A stretch of DNA of 64,000 nt from positions 1 through 64,000 of the forward strand of contig NZ_LZIJ01000014.1 of NCBI RefSeq assembly GCF_001667115.1, in the 5' to 3' direction. Shown here in pieces: positions 63,689 through 64,000 of this stretch. The stretch is from Mycobacterium sp. 852002-51163_SCH5372311 (lineage in GTDB: Bacteria > Actinomycetota > Actinomycetes > Mycobacteriales > Mycobacteriaceae). The notes under the pieces are model-generated. The model saw only the letters and a list, made by a program, of their open reading frames with translations, had not been told where the DNA came from and ran no database searches. The position numbers were made by a program, and so were the translations under genes. How positions within the stretch are numbered: position 1 is the stretch's first letter; every line of letters starts with the position of its first letter.

Positions 63689-64000
63689 TCACCGCTTGGT
63701 GGCCTCGAAGGTCCCATGGCATTTTCCGCCAGAATCGGTACGTACGCCGTCACGGATGAAGGTTCGGCCGCCTTCGGTTGCGAAGACACCCCGAACCGTA
63801 GCGTAGTCGTAAGGGCCGTTTTGGCCTTCGGCCACAAACGATCCATCGGCGTTCAACGTGCCGGTAACACCCCAGATGGTCAGCGTGTTGCCTTGAAGGG
63901 TGACGGAGACGGGGAAGTCGCCGGGAGGCTGCCAACTGCCAAAGCTGCACTCGTAGCTGAGGTAGCGCGTTGTGTAGGTGCCGGCGATCGACTGTTGCGG
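63689..64000 (-). CDS. C-terminal part of a hypothetical protein, truncated by the window end
   Basis: A minus-strand frame is open from the last base of the window to a TGA at 63689-63691, giving 104 residues without a start codon in view. The composition is beta-strand-like (PVSVTLQGNTLTIWGVTGTL, then SFVAEGQNGPYDYATVRG) with two cysteines (YECSFG and GKCHGTF) that could form a disulphide, as in small secreted mycobacterial proteins. It occupies the place of pknG (Rv0410c) after ackA, but nothing in it resembles PknG. Function unknown. Confidence 0.55.
   Translation of the reverse strand, partial: PQQSIAGTYTTRYLSYECSFGSWQPPGDFPVSVTLQGNTLTIWGVTGTLNADGSFVAEGQNGPYDYATVRGVFATEGGRTFIRDGVRTDSGGKCHGTFEATKR

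Noticed and set aside
63689..64000. pknG, expected after ackA
   Set aside because: The visible frame is a small beta-rich sequence with no kinase or TPR motif.

Overview
The window is high-GC DNA from a Mycobacterium. The markers are the dnaK-grpE-dnaJ1-hspR operon with HspR operators, fgd1 (F420-dependent glucose-6-phosphate dehydrogenase), ttfA (MmpL3 accessory factor), pta-ackA, a type II flavohaemoprotein and a dodecin. Gene content follows the M. tuberculosis Rv0322-Rv0409 interval (compared from memory). Several H37Rv landmarks of that interval are absent: iniBAC, the PPE genes after hspR, and mmpL1-fadD30-pks6. Other genes take their place, so this is probably a non-tuberculous species. 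Many starts look leaderless: a TANNNT -10 box lies 6-7 nt before ATG/GTG.

Layout. 0-9 kb: the tail of a Gly/Pro-rich protein, a DUF7159-type membrane protein, udgA, a TetR regulator, small exported or membrane proteins, a mycothiol-dependent-type enzyme, rmlA and an AlaA/AspC-type aminotransferase. 9-17 kb, all minus strand: a large Fe-S membrane reductase, a DUF445 membrane protein, a possible Abi-alpha-like protein, and three neighbouring membrane proteins with Thr/Pro-rich extracytoplasmic tails, one carrying an Hsp70-like ATPase domain. 17-22 kb: lipoprotein lpqJ, a DUF4185 protein and a TetR-led lipid-type operon (TetR, enoyl-CoA hydratase, acyltransferase, SRPBCC). The TetR operator occurs twice, once at its own promoter and once 4.7 kb away in a region with no clear gene.

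22-45.6 kb: the chaperone operon, then flavohaemoprotein, clpB, ttfA, SDR, pyrE, lipoprotein, TrmH-type methylase, dodecin, GH76, DedA, fba, membrane proteins, a cation efflux gene, an M50 protease and purA. The part from the flavohaemoprotein to the thioesterase is a block inverted as a whole relative to H37Rv. 45.7-53 kb: a divergent PurT, rhodanese, metZ, type II NADH dehydrogenase, SDR, a secreted protein and fadE7. 53-58.3 kb: a compact operon (membrane protein, SAM methyltransferase, GNAT, three flavin-dependent LLM monooxygenases) at the place where H37Rv carries mmpL1-fadD30-pks6. 58.5-64 kb: a metallo-beta-lactamase-fold hydrolase, fgd1, pta-ackA and a partial secreted protein.

The least explained structure is non-coding. 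Five intergenic arrays are built of 20-bp units, forward units, then a centre containing CGCGA, then reverse-complement units. They lie at 7.7, 17.3, 22.2, 35.6 and 58.4 kb, and the hairpin after fba has the same kind of centre. A second repeat family of about 54-55 bp occurs at 37.9, 41.5 and 59.3 kb. At 41.5 kb it is translated in frame inside a cation transporter whose promoter also overlaps a perfect palindromic operator. No tRNA, rRNA, CRISPR array, insertion sequence or prophage was recognised.
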